21,993 nt of DNA from CAYZYO01 sp964482585 (lineage in GTDB: Bacteria > Bacillota > Syntrophomonadia > Syntrophomonadales > Syntrophomonadaceae), in the NCBI GenBank assembly GCA_964482585.1, contig CAYZYO010000024.1, positions 1 to 21,993 on the forward strand. Reading direction: 5' to 3'. Of this stretch, positions 1-6,054 are shown in pieces. The translations under genes were made by a program, and so were the position numbers. The stretch's first letter is position 1. Every line of letters begins with the position of its first letter. The notes beneath the pieces are model-generated. The model did not search any database. It had not been told where the DNA came from and was given only the letters and a program-made list of their open reading frames with translations.

Positions 1-259
1 TATTAACTGTTATCGCACAAGTTTCTTTAGGAATACCTGCGTGAATCATGGACTGGCGGGCAACATTTTGCCCTTGACCACCTTGCAGAACACAACCGAA
101 CATTACTTCATCGATCTGCTCCGGGGTAACCCCTGCTCTTTTCATGGACTCAACCATAACAATTCTACCTAATTCAACTACCTTGGTGTCTTTTAATGTC
201 CCCCCAAATGTACCTATCGGGGTACGACACAACCCAGCTACTACTATTTCTTTTGCCAT
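1..259 (-). CDS. thlA: Acetyl-CoA acetyltransferase (thiolase), N-terminal 86 codons, cut by the window edge
   Basis: The minus strand from ATG at 259 reads MAKEIVVAGLCRTPIGTFGG, a typical thiolase N-terminus (R-T-P-I-G-x-F-G-G), and continues with VMFGCVLQGGQGQNVARQS at about residues 52-70, also characteristic of the family. Thiolases of this type interconvert two acetyl-CoA and acetoacetyl-CoA in the cytoplasm. The frame is open to base 2, so the catalytic Cys expected around residue 88-90, the later His and the second Cys lie outside the window. A strong SD (AAGAGGAGGT, roughly 264-273) precedes the ATG. The gene lies 79 bp downstream of the crotonase stop on the same strand, which suggests co-transcription and a role in the butyryl/crotonyl-CoA pathway. 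The family call is secure; the exact substrate chain length is inferred from the neighbour. Confidence 0.9.
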   Translation of the reverse strand, partial: MAKEIVVAGLCRTPIGTFGGTLKDTKVVELGRIVMVESMKRAGVTPEQIDEVMFGCVLQGGQGQNVARQSMIHAGIPKETCAITVN

Positions 260-283
260 TCTTTTACCTCCTCTTATTGGATA

Positions 284-304
284 AAAATGAGAATTGCTCA
301 TTTT
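284..304 (-). promoter_or_regulatory. Perfect AT-rich inverted repeat in the crotonase-thiolase intergenic gap
   Basis: AAAATGAG (284-291) and CTCATTTT (297-304) are perfect 8-bp inverted arms around a 5-base loop. The repeat sits between the crotonase stop (339) and the thiolase SD. In the transcript it would be a small weak hairpin ending in a U-rich arm. It could tune the relative amount of thiolase mRNA by weak termination or RNA processing. With only two G-C pairs it is not a strong terminator, so function is uncertain. Confidence 0.4.
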
Positions 305-338
305 GAGCTCGATAGATTTTTAAGTAAATACTAAATTA

Positions 339-1121
339 TTATTTGCCGGTAAATGCAGCTTTTCTCTTTTCAACGAAAGCGGTCATACCTTCTGTTTGGT
401 CAACAGTTGCAAAACAAAGACCAAATACGTCAGCTTCAATTTCTATACCTCTATCAATATCTGCCTGCATTCCCTCATTGGCAGCTGTTTTACAAAAGCG
501 TACAGCTAGCTGAGCTTTGCCGGCGATTTTCTTAGCAATTTTTTTAACATAATCGAGTAGTTCTTCTGGTTCCACAACCGCATTTACCAATCCAATACGC
601 AGGGCTTCGTTAGCATCAATAACATCAGCTGTATAAAGCAGCTGCTTAGCCATTCCACTACCTACCAAACGGGGTAAACGTTGAGTTCCACCGAATCCGG
701 GAGTTATCCCCAGGCCGACTTCAGGTTGTCCAAATTTAGCTTTGCTTGAAGCAATACGGAAGTCACAACACATGGCCAATTCACAACCTCCACCTAGAGC
801 AAACCCATTGACGGCAGCTATGACTGGTTTTTCCATTGTTTCAACTAAACGAAACACTTGATTTCCAAGAAGTCCAAATTGGCGCCCTTCAATAGCTGAC
901 ATATTCTGCATAAAAGCTATATCAGCACCAGCTACAAAGGACTTATCACCGGCTCCAGTTACTATTACCACATCAATATTAGGATCTTCATTAATTTCTG
1001 TAACCGCATTCTTAATTTCTAATAATGTTTCCTTATTAAGAGCATTAAGTGCCTTAGGTCTATTGATGTATAGTATGGCAAGCCTGTCTTCTTTTTCCAG
1101 CAGTACGTTTTCGTACGCCAT
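339..1121 (-). CDS. crt: Crotonase / enoyl-CoA hydratase (3-hydroxybutyryl-CoA dehydratase)
   Basis: The 260-residue product is full length for the crotonase family and reversibly hydrates crotonyl-CoA to 3-hydroxybutyryl-CoA in the cytoplasm. The oxyanion-hole segment AGADIAFM is at 64-71 and a second one, GFALGGGCELAMCCDFRIA, at 106-124. The two catalytic glutamates of enoyl-CoA hydratases correspond to Glu114 (GGCEL) and Glu134 (FGQPE), 20 residues apart as in the rat enzyme. GITPGFGGTQRLPRLVG follows at 138-154, and there is a typical C-terminal helical segment. SD GGGAGGT lies just upstream of the ATG at 1121. The thiolase gene follows on the same strand, and hbd, encoding the next enzyme, lies 11.5 kb away. 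The clean codon use and strong SD suggest high expression. Family and reaction are confident; the in vivo direction (butyrate oxidation or formation) cannot be read from the sequence. Confidence 0.95.
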   Translation of the reverse strand: MAYENVLLEKEDRLAILYINRPKALNALNKETLLEIKNAVTEINEDPNIDVVIVTGAGDKSFVAGADIAFMQNMSAIEGRQFGLLGNQVFRLVETMEKPVIAAVNGFALGGGCELAMCCDFRIASSKAKFGQPEVGLGITPGFGGTQRLPRLVGSGMAKQLLYTADVIDANEALRIGLVNAVVEPEELLDYVKKIAKKIAGKAQLAVRFCKTAANEGMQADIDRGIEIEADVFGLCFATVDQTEGMTAFVEKRKAAFTGK

Positions 1122-1193
1122 TCAATATTACCTCCCTTGAAATAAATTTATGTGCTAAAGTGTTACCCCTCCTTTCTGAAATTAGTACATTAA

Positions 1194-1223
1194 ATACTAG
1201 ATTGAGGACTGTTCTAGTATCAA
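1194..1223 (-). promoter_or_regulatory. Candidate sigma-A promoter of crt with an embedded inverted repeat (possible operator)
   Basis: Read on the minus strand, TTGATA (1223-1218, 5/6 to the -35 consensus) is followed after 18 bp by TAGTAT (1199-1194, 4/6 to the -10). A perfect 8-bp inverted repeat, ATACTAGA (1194-1201) and TCTAGTAT (1213-1220), spans exactly from the -35 to the -10. That is where a dimeric repressor would bind. A third related half-site, ATATTAGAA, lies at 1229-1237. Predicted transcription would start near 1186, giving a leader of about 65 nt. An alternative -10, TATAAT, lies further upstream at 1276-1271 without a good -35. Confidence 0.5.
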
Positions 1224-1809
1224 ATAAAATATTAGAAAAACTGATTAACTACTTAAACTACTTATATGGAATTATAATAAATTAATAGCTTGGAAACTTG
1301 CTTTTTTGGTTTAATAATTTATTAATGAAACAGGTTTAGATTTAATAGTCTATTATTAATTCTTATTTTGTAGACGTAATTAGTATTTAAAGAGAATGGT
1401 TATTAATTTTTATCTTTAGAAATAATAAATTAAATGTTTGCCGGGGTTGTGCAATCAATAACATAATAAAAGAGAAGAACTACTGCCTATGATAGCACCA
1501 AATCTTGAGACAGTAAGAAAAATACAATATTTAAAATAGGCATATAGTCTTGTCTTACCTCTAATCATAGAACAGTAGTATATAATACGGTATAATGAAT
1601 AATTAAGGAAATTAAATAAAGAATATTTATTCATTTATTTTCTGATCTTTTATTACATCGCACCTATAAAATATAGTATCAAAATTTAAATAAAATAACA
1701 ACAATATTAATTATTATAAACCCAATATTGTACTAAAAAGAGGAAAGACAATAAACCAGTTGGGTATAATATTTTGTAATAAAAAGACGAATAATTTTTA
1801 GGAGTTAAT
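1224..1809. other. Gene-free AT-rich intergenic region between crt and the rhomboid gene
   Basis: No ORF with a plausible SD, no tRNA and no strong GC-rich hairpin is visible here. It contains TATAAT-like hexamers at 1581-1586, 1591-1596 and 1765-1770, any of which could be a -10 for the rightward rhomboid gene, but none has a convincing -35 at 16-18 bp. A 15-bp palindrome of only A and T lies at 1311-1325. A 16-codon frame from 1489 has no good SD. Confidence 0.5.
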
Positions 1810-2475
1810 ATGTTTCCGTTAAGAGATAGTACCCCGAGTAGCAGTGTGCCTTTCTTAACAATTAGTATAATTCTGATTAATTTATTTATATTTATAAATG
1901 AAGTTTCCCTGGGCTTAGATGGGATGGAAGAATTATTCTATATTTTTGGTTTGGTACCTGCTCAATTTCGAGAATATTCACAAACACCGATTGGCTACAT
2001 CCCTTTTTTTTCCTCCATGTTTTTACATGGAAGTTGGGTTCATTTAATCGGGAACATGTGGATACTGTGGCTTTTTGGCGATAATGTAGAAGATCATATG
2101 GGTAAGGGTAGATTTTTACTGTTTTATATTATTTGTGGATTAGCTGCAGGATATACCCATTATGTCATAAACCCTAATGCTACCATTCCAGTCGTAGGGG
2201 CATCTGGTGCGGTAGCAGGAATTATGGGTGCATACTTTCTAATGTTTAAGCACGCAAAAGTTTTAACATTCGTACCGCCATTCTTTTTATTCAATTTACC
2301 CGCATGGATCTATTTAGGTTTATGGGCTTTTACCCAATTATGGTGTGGAACCACCGATATATTTTTAGCCAATAATTGTGGACAGATTGCTTTTTGGGCC
2401 CATATTGGCGGGTTTTTTACCGGCATGTGTCTTTACAGGTTTTTTATTAAACCTGAATCTAAACCAGGATATTAG
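1810..2475 (+). CDS. Rhomboid-family intramembrane serine protease
   Basis: The 221-residue product is an integral membrane protein with about six hydrophobic segments. These start with PFLTISIILINLFIFIN (14-30) and end with AHIGGFFTGMCLYRFFI (197-213). The rhomboid signatures are all present: HLIGN at 78-82 (the HxxxN motif of helix 2), GASGAVAG at 130-137 with the nucleophile Ser132, and AHIGG with the catalytic His198. Such proteases cleave transmembrane segments within the bilayer; the substrate here is unknown. The N-terminus MFPLRDSTPS is typical of the bacterial subfamily. SD AGGAG at 1800-1804 supports the ATG. The gene is transcribed alone and converges on the 391-aa gene, with a hairpin between the two stops. 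Confidence 0.93.
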   Translation: MFPLRDSTPSSSVPFLTISIILINLFIFINEVSLGLDGMEELFYIFGLVPAQFREYSQTPIGYIPFFSSMFLHGSWVHLIGNMWILWLFGDNVEDHMGKGRFLLFYIICGLAAGYTHYVINPNATIPVVGASGAVAGIMGAYFLMFKHAKVLTFVPPFFLFNLPAWIYLGLWAFTQLWCGTTDIFLANNCGQIAFWAHIGGFFTGMCLYRFFIKPESKPGY

Positions 2476-2491
2476 TATAAAAATGAGCTGC

Positions 2492-2510
2492 CCAGCACTT
2501 AAAGTGCTGG
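2492..2510. terminator. Hairpin between convergent genes, probable bidirectional terminator
   Basis: CCAGCACTT (2492-2500) and AAGTGCTGG (2502-2510) form a nearly perfect palindrome, realistically a 7-8 bp GC-rich stem with a 3-5 nt loop. It lies between the rhomboid stop (2475) and the stop of the opposing gene (2518). The U-tract is modest on the plus side; on the minus side TTTTTATAC follows after about 10 nt. Position supports a shared terminator. Confidence 0.65.
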
Positions 2511-2517
2511 TTATTGC

Positions 2518-3693
2518 TTATGCTTTTAATAGAGCAGTAGGAGTTTTATTAGTTTTATTAAGAATTTCACTTATATGTTCATCTGCAAAACGGGTGTTTT
2601 CATTTTCATTTTGTATAAAGTAAATGGTATTTTCTATTCGTTCCTGGCTGGCTTTAATTTCTTTCCAATGTCGTTCTTCTTCAAAAAGGTTCATACATTC
2701 TGCAAGTTCATTAGCCCTGCCTGTCTCTAGATAGTATTTGAAAGTTCCCAAAGTTGTTATATCCTGGTAGTCGGAATGAATAAAGGATTTGCGTAAAATT
2801 CCGTTGTATATATCAAGATTTCTAAGAGCAGTCTTTAGTTTTTTTTCAGTATCATGAATATCTTTTAAGCAACGGGCTAACAATTCACTATAAGTTTGAT
2901 CCCAATTTTCTAAAGCCTTTTTATACCTGTCACAGGCTTTTTCATATTCACGGTATTTTATTATATAGACTTTCATTTTATAATTAAAATTACTGTGATC
3001 TTTTTCATGATTTTTTTTATATCTATTTTTAACATTAAAAGAAATCAGATTTCCTATGTTTTTTTCGTTTTCTTCTGCTTTCTTTGGTTTTTCAGGTAAA
3101 TTATCTGGTTCAAAAATAGACAGATTTTCCTTATTCACTATAGCATAGCGCTTCTCTAATAGTTTATTTAAGTAATTTATATGCCGGTTAAGGCCAGCAA
3201 TTTCTTTAAGAGACAACATGCACATATTTATATCTTTAACCAGTTCATTTTTAGTTTTTGCCGTTTTTTTGTTAGACTTTTTAGTTTTATAATAATTTTG
3301 CAGTTCAGTATTAGCTGGAATAGGTGCATCTAAGGCCAGGATTACCGATAGATCGTCACTGTTAATATGTTGAGAGGAAAGATTATCTTCTGTAAGGTAA
3401 AATCTCACGTTGAATTTTGGATAATAATATGGTCCCAGGATAGATAGATAATCATTTTCTTTTAGTGTTATAATATCAGCAAAAAGCCCTATTTGCTCAA
3501 ATATATCCATCCAATGATTATCAATAAGATTTTCAGCATCATCTAGTTTTTCTTTAAATTCTTCGCAGGTTGCTAAGGCTATCCTTATTGAAGAGTTATA
3601 AAAGTAGAATAATACTTCTTCCGGGTTATAATTATTTAAAATAGATAGGTCTAAATAATTAGAATCGTCTTTATTCAAAAAAGTGAAAAACAT
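2518..3693 (-). CDS. Hypothetical protein, 391 aa, lysine/asparagine-rich with helical C-terminal half
   Basis: I do not recognise this protein. A clear SD, AAAGGAGG, precedes ATG at 3693 by about 8 nt. An overlapping ATG directly after the SD is in another frame. No signal peptide or membrane segment is visible. Residues about 1-130 look globular and acidic, including DNHWMDIFEQIGLFADIITL and YLSILGPYYYPKF. Residues about 135-215 are Lys/Asn/Glu-rich and low in complexity. Residues about 235-390 are charged and probably alpha-helical or coiled-coil (YREYEKACDRYKKALENWDQ). There is no Walker A motif, zinc motif or nuclease signature. It is transcribed alone, divergently from the CMD-like gene and convergently with the rhomboid gene. 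Its codons are more AT-rich than those of the housekeeping genes here, so it may be a lineage-specific or acquired gene. Confidence 0.75.
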   Translation of the reverse strand: MFFTFLNKDDSNYLDLSILNNYNPEEVLFYFYNSSIRIALATCEEFKEKLDDAENLIDNHWMDIFEQIGLFADIITLKENDYLSILGPYYYPKFNVRFYLTEDNLSSQHINSDDLSVILALDAPIPANTELQNYYKTKKSNKKTAKTKNELVKDINMCMLSLKEIAGLNRHINYLNKLLEKRYAIVNKENLSIFEPDNLPEKPKKAEENEKNIGNLISFNVKNRYKKNHEKDHSNFNYKMKVYIIKYREYEKACDRYKKALENWDQTYSELLARCLKDIHDTEKKLKTALRNLDIYNGILRKSFIHSDYQDITTLGTFKYYLETGRANELAECMNLFEEERHWKEIKASQERIENTIYFIQNENENTRFADEHISEILNKTNKTPTALLKA

Positions 3694-3827
3694 TTATTTA
3701 TTCATCCTCCTTTTTTTACCGACTAGCAATAAAAACTCTAAATATAAATTATTTTCTATATTTTACCATATTTTACTTTTTTTAAAAGTGTTTTTAAGGT
3801 AAACTTTTTAAAATTTGAATAACAGTT

Positions 3828-3855
3828 TTAACTGAACAGCAATTTTGCTTATAAT
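3828..3855 (+). promoter_or_regulatory. Candidate promoter of the CMD-like gene
   Basis: TTAACT (3828-3833, 4/6 to the -35) and a perfect TATAAT (3850-3855) are separated by 16 bp. A second TATAAT lies at 3863-3868. The start of the gene is 43 bp downstream of the first -10. Assignment rests on sequence match only. Confidence 0.5.
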
Positions 3856-3897
3856 ACTGTTATATAATGTAAATACATAGAGGAGGTGGGTGACGAC

Positions 3898-4194
3898 ATG
3901 AGCATACTACCATGGTTCGTAGAGCATTATAAAGAAAATGATCCCGAATACTTTATGCTGGTCAAGCAAATTGTGGAAAAGGCTATGAGCCCGGTAGACC
4001 TGGACGCAAAAACAAAATACTTAATAGTGTTAGCATTAGACGCTTATAAAGGAGCTGGTGAAGGGGTTAAAGTTTTGGCCAGGCAAGCACGTGAAGCTGG
4101 TGCAACTGAACAAGAGATAAAGGAGGTCTTTCGCCTGGTTTATTTTGTGAGTGGGATGGATACCGTGAAGACTTCATTGAATGCTTACGATTAA
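3898..4194 (+). CDS. Carboxymuconolactone decarboxylase (CMD/AhpD)-like protein
   Basis: The 98-residue all-helical product ends with ALDAYKGAGEGVKVLARQ and REAGATEQEIKEVFRLVYF, the pattern of small CMD/AhpD-like proteins. In AhpD the corresponding helix carries a CxxC redox pair; here the protein has no cysteine at all. A peroxidase-partner role is therefore unlikely and the activity is unknown. The frame is open from a GTG at 3886, but that codon overlaps the SD AGAGGAGGT (3879-3887), so I start at the ATG at 3898, about 11 nt after it. It lies 52 bp upstream of the HAD gene and may share its transcript. Confidence 0.8.
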   Translation: MSILPWFVEHYKENDPEYFMLVKQIVEKAMSPVDLDAKTKYLIVLALDAYKGAGEGVKVLARQAREAGATEQEIKEVFRLVYFVSGMDTVKTSLNAYD

Positions 4195-4246
4195 TTCATA
4201 TACAATTATTGATGATAATTAACTATATATAATTAAGGAGACTTTT

Positions 4247-4957
4247 ATGTTTAAGGCCATATTATTTGATTTAGATGGAACTTTACTTGATATTAATATG
4301 GATTTTTTTCTTAAAAAATACTTTCAAAAAATGATTACCATGGCGGATGATTATGGTTACAGAAATGCCAACAAACTTGTAGAACATATTTTTACATCAA
4401 CCGGGGTTATGATTTCAAATCGTAATCCAGGAACTTCAAATAAGGAAGTTTTCATGTCTGACTTTATTAATAAATTAGACTATCACTTGGAAGATATAGA
4501 AAGATTTTTCAACCAATTTTATACTGTAGGTTTTCCACAGCTTAAATATTATTGTCGACCTTTTCCAGGTATTCCTGAAATGATGAACAGAATTATTAAT
4601 CAGGGCATAAAAGTAATAATTGCTACTAATGCGGTTTTTCCAAAAATAGCAATTGAACAAAGGTTAGAATGGGCAGGATTAGGTAATTTTGATTACGAAT
4701 TGATTACCTCCTATGAGAATATGCATTTCTGTAAACCACACATCGAATACTATAAGGAAATTATTGATTTTATAAAAATTGATCCTGAAGAGTGCCTCAT
4801 GGTAGGTAACGACACAGGTGAAGATCTTCCAGCAGGAGAAATAGGAATAAAGACTTTCTTAGTTGAAGATAGACTGATTGACAACGGGGCTGAATTTATT
4901 CCGGATTGGCAAGGCAGTTTAAATGATTTATTTAATTTCACAAGACGTTTTGGGTAA
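4247..4957 (+). CDS. HAD-superfamily hydrolase, probable small-molecule phosphatase
   Basis: The 236-residue product has all four HAD motifs. Motif I is FDLDGTLL with nucleophile Asp8 and acid/base Asp10. Motif II is IIATNAV with Thr127. Motif III is CKPHIEYY with Lys163. Motif IV is MVGNDTGEDLPAGEIG with Asp189 and Asp193. A helical cap of about 80 residues lies between motifs I and II, the class I arrangement. This predicts Mg-dependent phosphoester hydrolysis in the cytoplasm; the substrate cannot be read. SD AAGGAG at about 4233-4238 supports the ATG. The last codons and the stop fall inside the left end of a short repeated element (4944-5066), so the C-terminus (TRRFG) may have been altered by its insertion. 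Confidence 0.88.
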   Translation: MFKAILFDLDGTLLDINMDFFLKKYFQKMITMADDYGYRNANKLVEHIFTSTGVMISNRNPGTSNKEVFMSDFINKLDYHLEDIERFFNQFYTVGFPQLKYYCRPFPGIPEMMNRIINQGIKVIIATNAVFPKIAIEQRLEWAGLGNFDYELITSYENMHFCKPHIEYYKEIIDFIKIDPEECLMVGNDTGEDLPAGEIGIKTFLVEDRLIDNGAEFIPDWQGSLNDLFNFTRRFG

Positions 4958-5066
4958 TTAGATCATTAGCCAGGTGTTTTAGTATTATTTAGGCCAAGCC
5001 GAAGGATCTAAAGATTCTTTGATGACAGTAAGATAACCTGTTGGATTTTTGAATTATGCAAAAATC
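4944..5066 (+). repeat. Short interspersed element with terminal inverted repeats, copy A
   Basis: The left end, GACGTTTTGGGTAATTAG (4944-4961), and right end, GAATTATGCAAAAATC (5051-5066), are imperfect inverted repeats built on AATTAxxCAAAA. An internal hairpin pairs CGAAGGATCT with AGATTCTTTG (5000-5021) and is followed by GATGACAG. The same parts occur in the same order at 19708-19844 and 21773-21876. No transposase is present, so it resembles a MITE or REP-like element. It overlaps the stop codon of the HAD gene. Confidence 0.6.
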
Positions 5067-5093
5067 AAAAATTTAAATAAAGATTTAAAATAT

Positions 5094-5157
5094 CTTTCAC
5101 TCTTAGAGGGGAAAATGAAAATAATAGTATTAAAGTCGCTATAGTTAAGAGTGGAGG
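5094..5157 (+). promoter_or_regulatory. Leader hairpin pairing with the SASP Shine-Dalgarno sequence, with a 9-codon leader ORF in the loop
   Basis: Bases 5094-5105 can pair with 5146-5157: 8 Watson-Crick pairs in a row (CACTCTTA with TAAGAGTG), then 4 more pairs including 2 G-U, reaching into the SD GGAGG. The loop holds GAGGGG followed by ATG at 5115 and a nine-codon frame encoding MKIIVLKSL that stops at 5142-5144. Translating it would place a ribosome over the right arm and free the SD. This is inferred from base pairing only. Confidence 0.4.
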
Positions 5158-5165
5158 TTTTTAAA

Positions 5166-5369
5166 ATTTCTCAAAAAAGGAAGAGAAAGAAAAGCGAGTT
5201 AAACGAAAAAGATCTTTTGAAAATGGAGATTGCTAAAGAATTAGGTATATGGGAGCAGGTCAAAAACGAAGGGTGGGATTCTTTGAGTAATGCTGTTTGT
5301 GGTAGGGTAGGAGGAATAATGAGTAAACGATTGAAGGAGAGAGCGGAGATGCCTGATAAAAACAATTAA
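5166..5369 (+). CDS. Small acid-soluble spore protein, alpha/beta type (SspF-like), with unusual start codon
   Basis: The central segment MEIAKELGIWEQVKNEGWDS followed by GRVGGIMSKRLKERAE matches the two conserved blocks of alpha/beta-type SASPs, closest in pattern to Bacillus SspF (ELAKDLGFYDTVKNGGW...GNMVKRAIEIAE). These proteins coat and protect DNA in the dormant spore and are normally made in the forespore. The frame is open from a GTG at 5151, but that codon lies in the SD GTGGAGGT. Seven bases after GGAGGT (5153-5158) the in-frame codon is ATT at 5166, followed by SQKRKRKK, a natural SASP-like N-terminus. I therefore propose ATT as the start (67 codons). The alternatives are GTG 5151, with no SD, or a sequencing error of ATG. 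The gene is monocistronic, with a strong terminator 15 bp after the stop. No clear forespore promoter was found. Confidence 0.8.
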   Translation: MSQKRKRKKSELNEKDLLKMEIAKELGIWEQVKNEGWDSLSNAVCGRVGGIMSKRLKERAEMPDKNN

Positions 5370-5383
5370 TAATTAGGTCGTTT

Positions 5384-5421
5384 ATCCGGTCTTGGAAAAC
5401 AGGACTGGATTTTCTTTTTTT
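5384..5421 (+). terminator. Rho-independent terminator of the SASP gene
   Basis: An 11-bp stem pairs ATCCGGTCTTG (5384-5394) with CAGGACTGGAT (5400-5410), with two G-U pairs and a GAAAA loop. It is followed by TTTTCTTTTTTT-type sequence (5410-5421). This is a textbook intrinsic terminator. Confidence 0.92.
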
Positions 5422-5439
5422 ACAGAAAATAAAGTTTTT

Positions 5440-5468
5440 TCTACAGCCTGGACATAAGCAGGTATAAT
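5440..5468 (+). promoter_or_regulatory. Candidate promoter of the ybaK-type gene / dnaE operon
   Basis: TCTACA (5440-5445, 4/6 to the -35) is 17 bp from a perfect TATAAT (5463-5468). It lies just after the SASP terminator and about 100 bp before the next start codon, where a promoter is needed. Confidence 0.5.
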
Positions 5469-5564
5469 TATAAAAAATTAATAATTAATTTCAAGGGGAC
5501 TTTTTACATTATTAATCTATTTTTATAAGTAGAAAAATTTAAAGACGAGGGTGAAACATAAACT

Positions 5565-6029
5565 ATGAAAGAAATTGAGAAAGTACGAAATTTTCTAAAT
5601 GCTAGAAATCCCAAACTTAAAATAATTGAATTGGATGAAGATACCAGTACTTCATTACTAGCTGCGGAGGCTCTAGGAACCGAAGTAGGACAAATAGCTA
5701 AATCTATGCTTTTTAAAACCAAGAACACTGGGTACCTTATGATAATCTCTGCTGGTGATGTAAAAATTGATGGCAAAGCGGTTAAAAATTTAGTAGGATC
5801 AAAAGTGCGGATGGCAGATGCCGATGAAGTCAGAGAAATTACCGGATTTAACATCGGTGGGGTTTGCCCGTTTGCTTTAAAAACTGAGATTCCTATTTTT
5901 TTAGACGAGAGCTTAAAAAAATATCAAGTGGTTTATACTGCTGCTGGGACTGATAATACAGCTTTACCAATTACCTTTGAAGAACTATGTGAGATAACTG
6001 GTGGTGCTGCCTGTAAGGTTTCAATCTAG
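5565..6029 (+). CDS. YbaK/EbsC-family aminoacyl-tRNA deacylase
   Basis: The 154-residue product is full length for the YbaK/ProX trans-editing family, which hydrolyses mischarged aminoacyl-tRNA (for example Cys- or Ala-tRNA-Pro) in the cytoplasm. The motif VGQIAKSMLFK (41-51) contains the conserved lysine of the family. GVCPFALKTEIPIFLDESL (about 99-117) and TAAGTDNTALPITFEEL (about 125-141) match the other two conserved blocks. The specific substrate is not evident. The ATG at 5565 has GAGGGTG about 11 nt upstream, slightly long but the only SD-like sequence. dnaE begins 25 bp after the stop, so co-transcription is likely. Confidence 0.88.
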   Translation: MKEIEKVRNFLNARNPKLKIIELDEDTSTSLLAAEALGTEVGQIAKSMLFKTKNTGYLMIISAGDVKIDGKAVKNLVGSKVRMADADEVREITGFNIGGVCPFALKTEIPIFLDESLKKYQVVYTAAGTDNTALPITFEELCEITGGAACKVSI

Positions 6030-6054
6030 TTATTTCAATTAAGGATGAAAAATA

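Noticed and set aside
1489..1539. 16-codon frame starting ATGATAGCACC in the long intergenic region
   Set aside because: No SD at the right distance and no recognisable peptide; expected by chance in AT-rich DNA.
3886..3897. GTG at 3886 as the start of the CMD-like gene
   Set aside because: The codon overlaps the SD AGAGGAGGT; ATG 3898 is correctly spaced.
3898..4194. AhpD-type peroxidase partner for the CMD-like gene
   Set aside because: The protein has no cysteines, so the CxxC redox chemistry is impossible.
5100..5157. Cluster of TAG/GAG triplets as a TRAP binding site
   Set aside because: The triplets are few and irregularly spaced; TRAP sites need about 9-11 repeats with 2-3 nt spacers.
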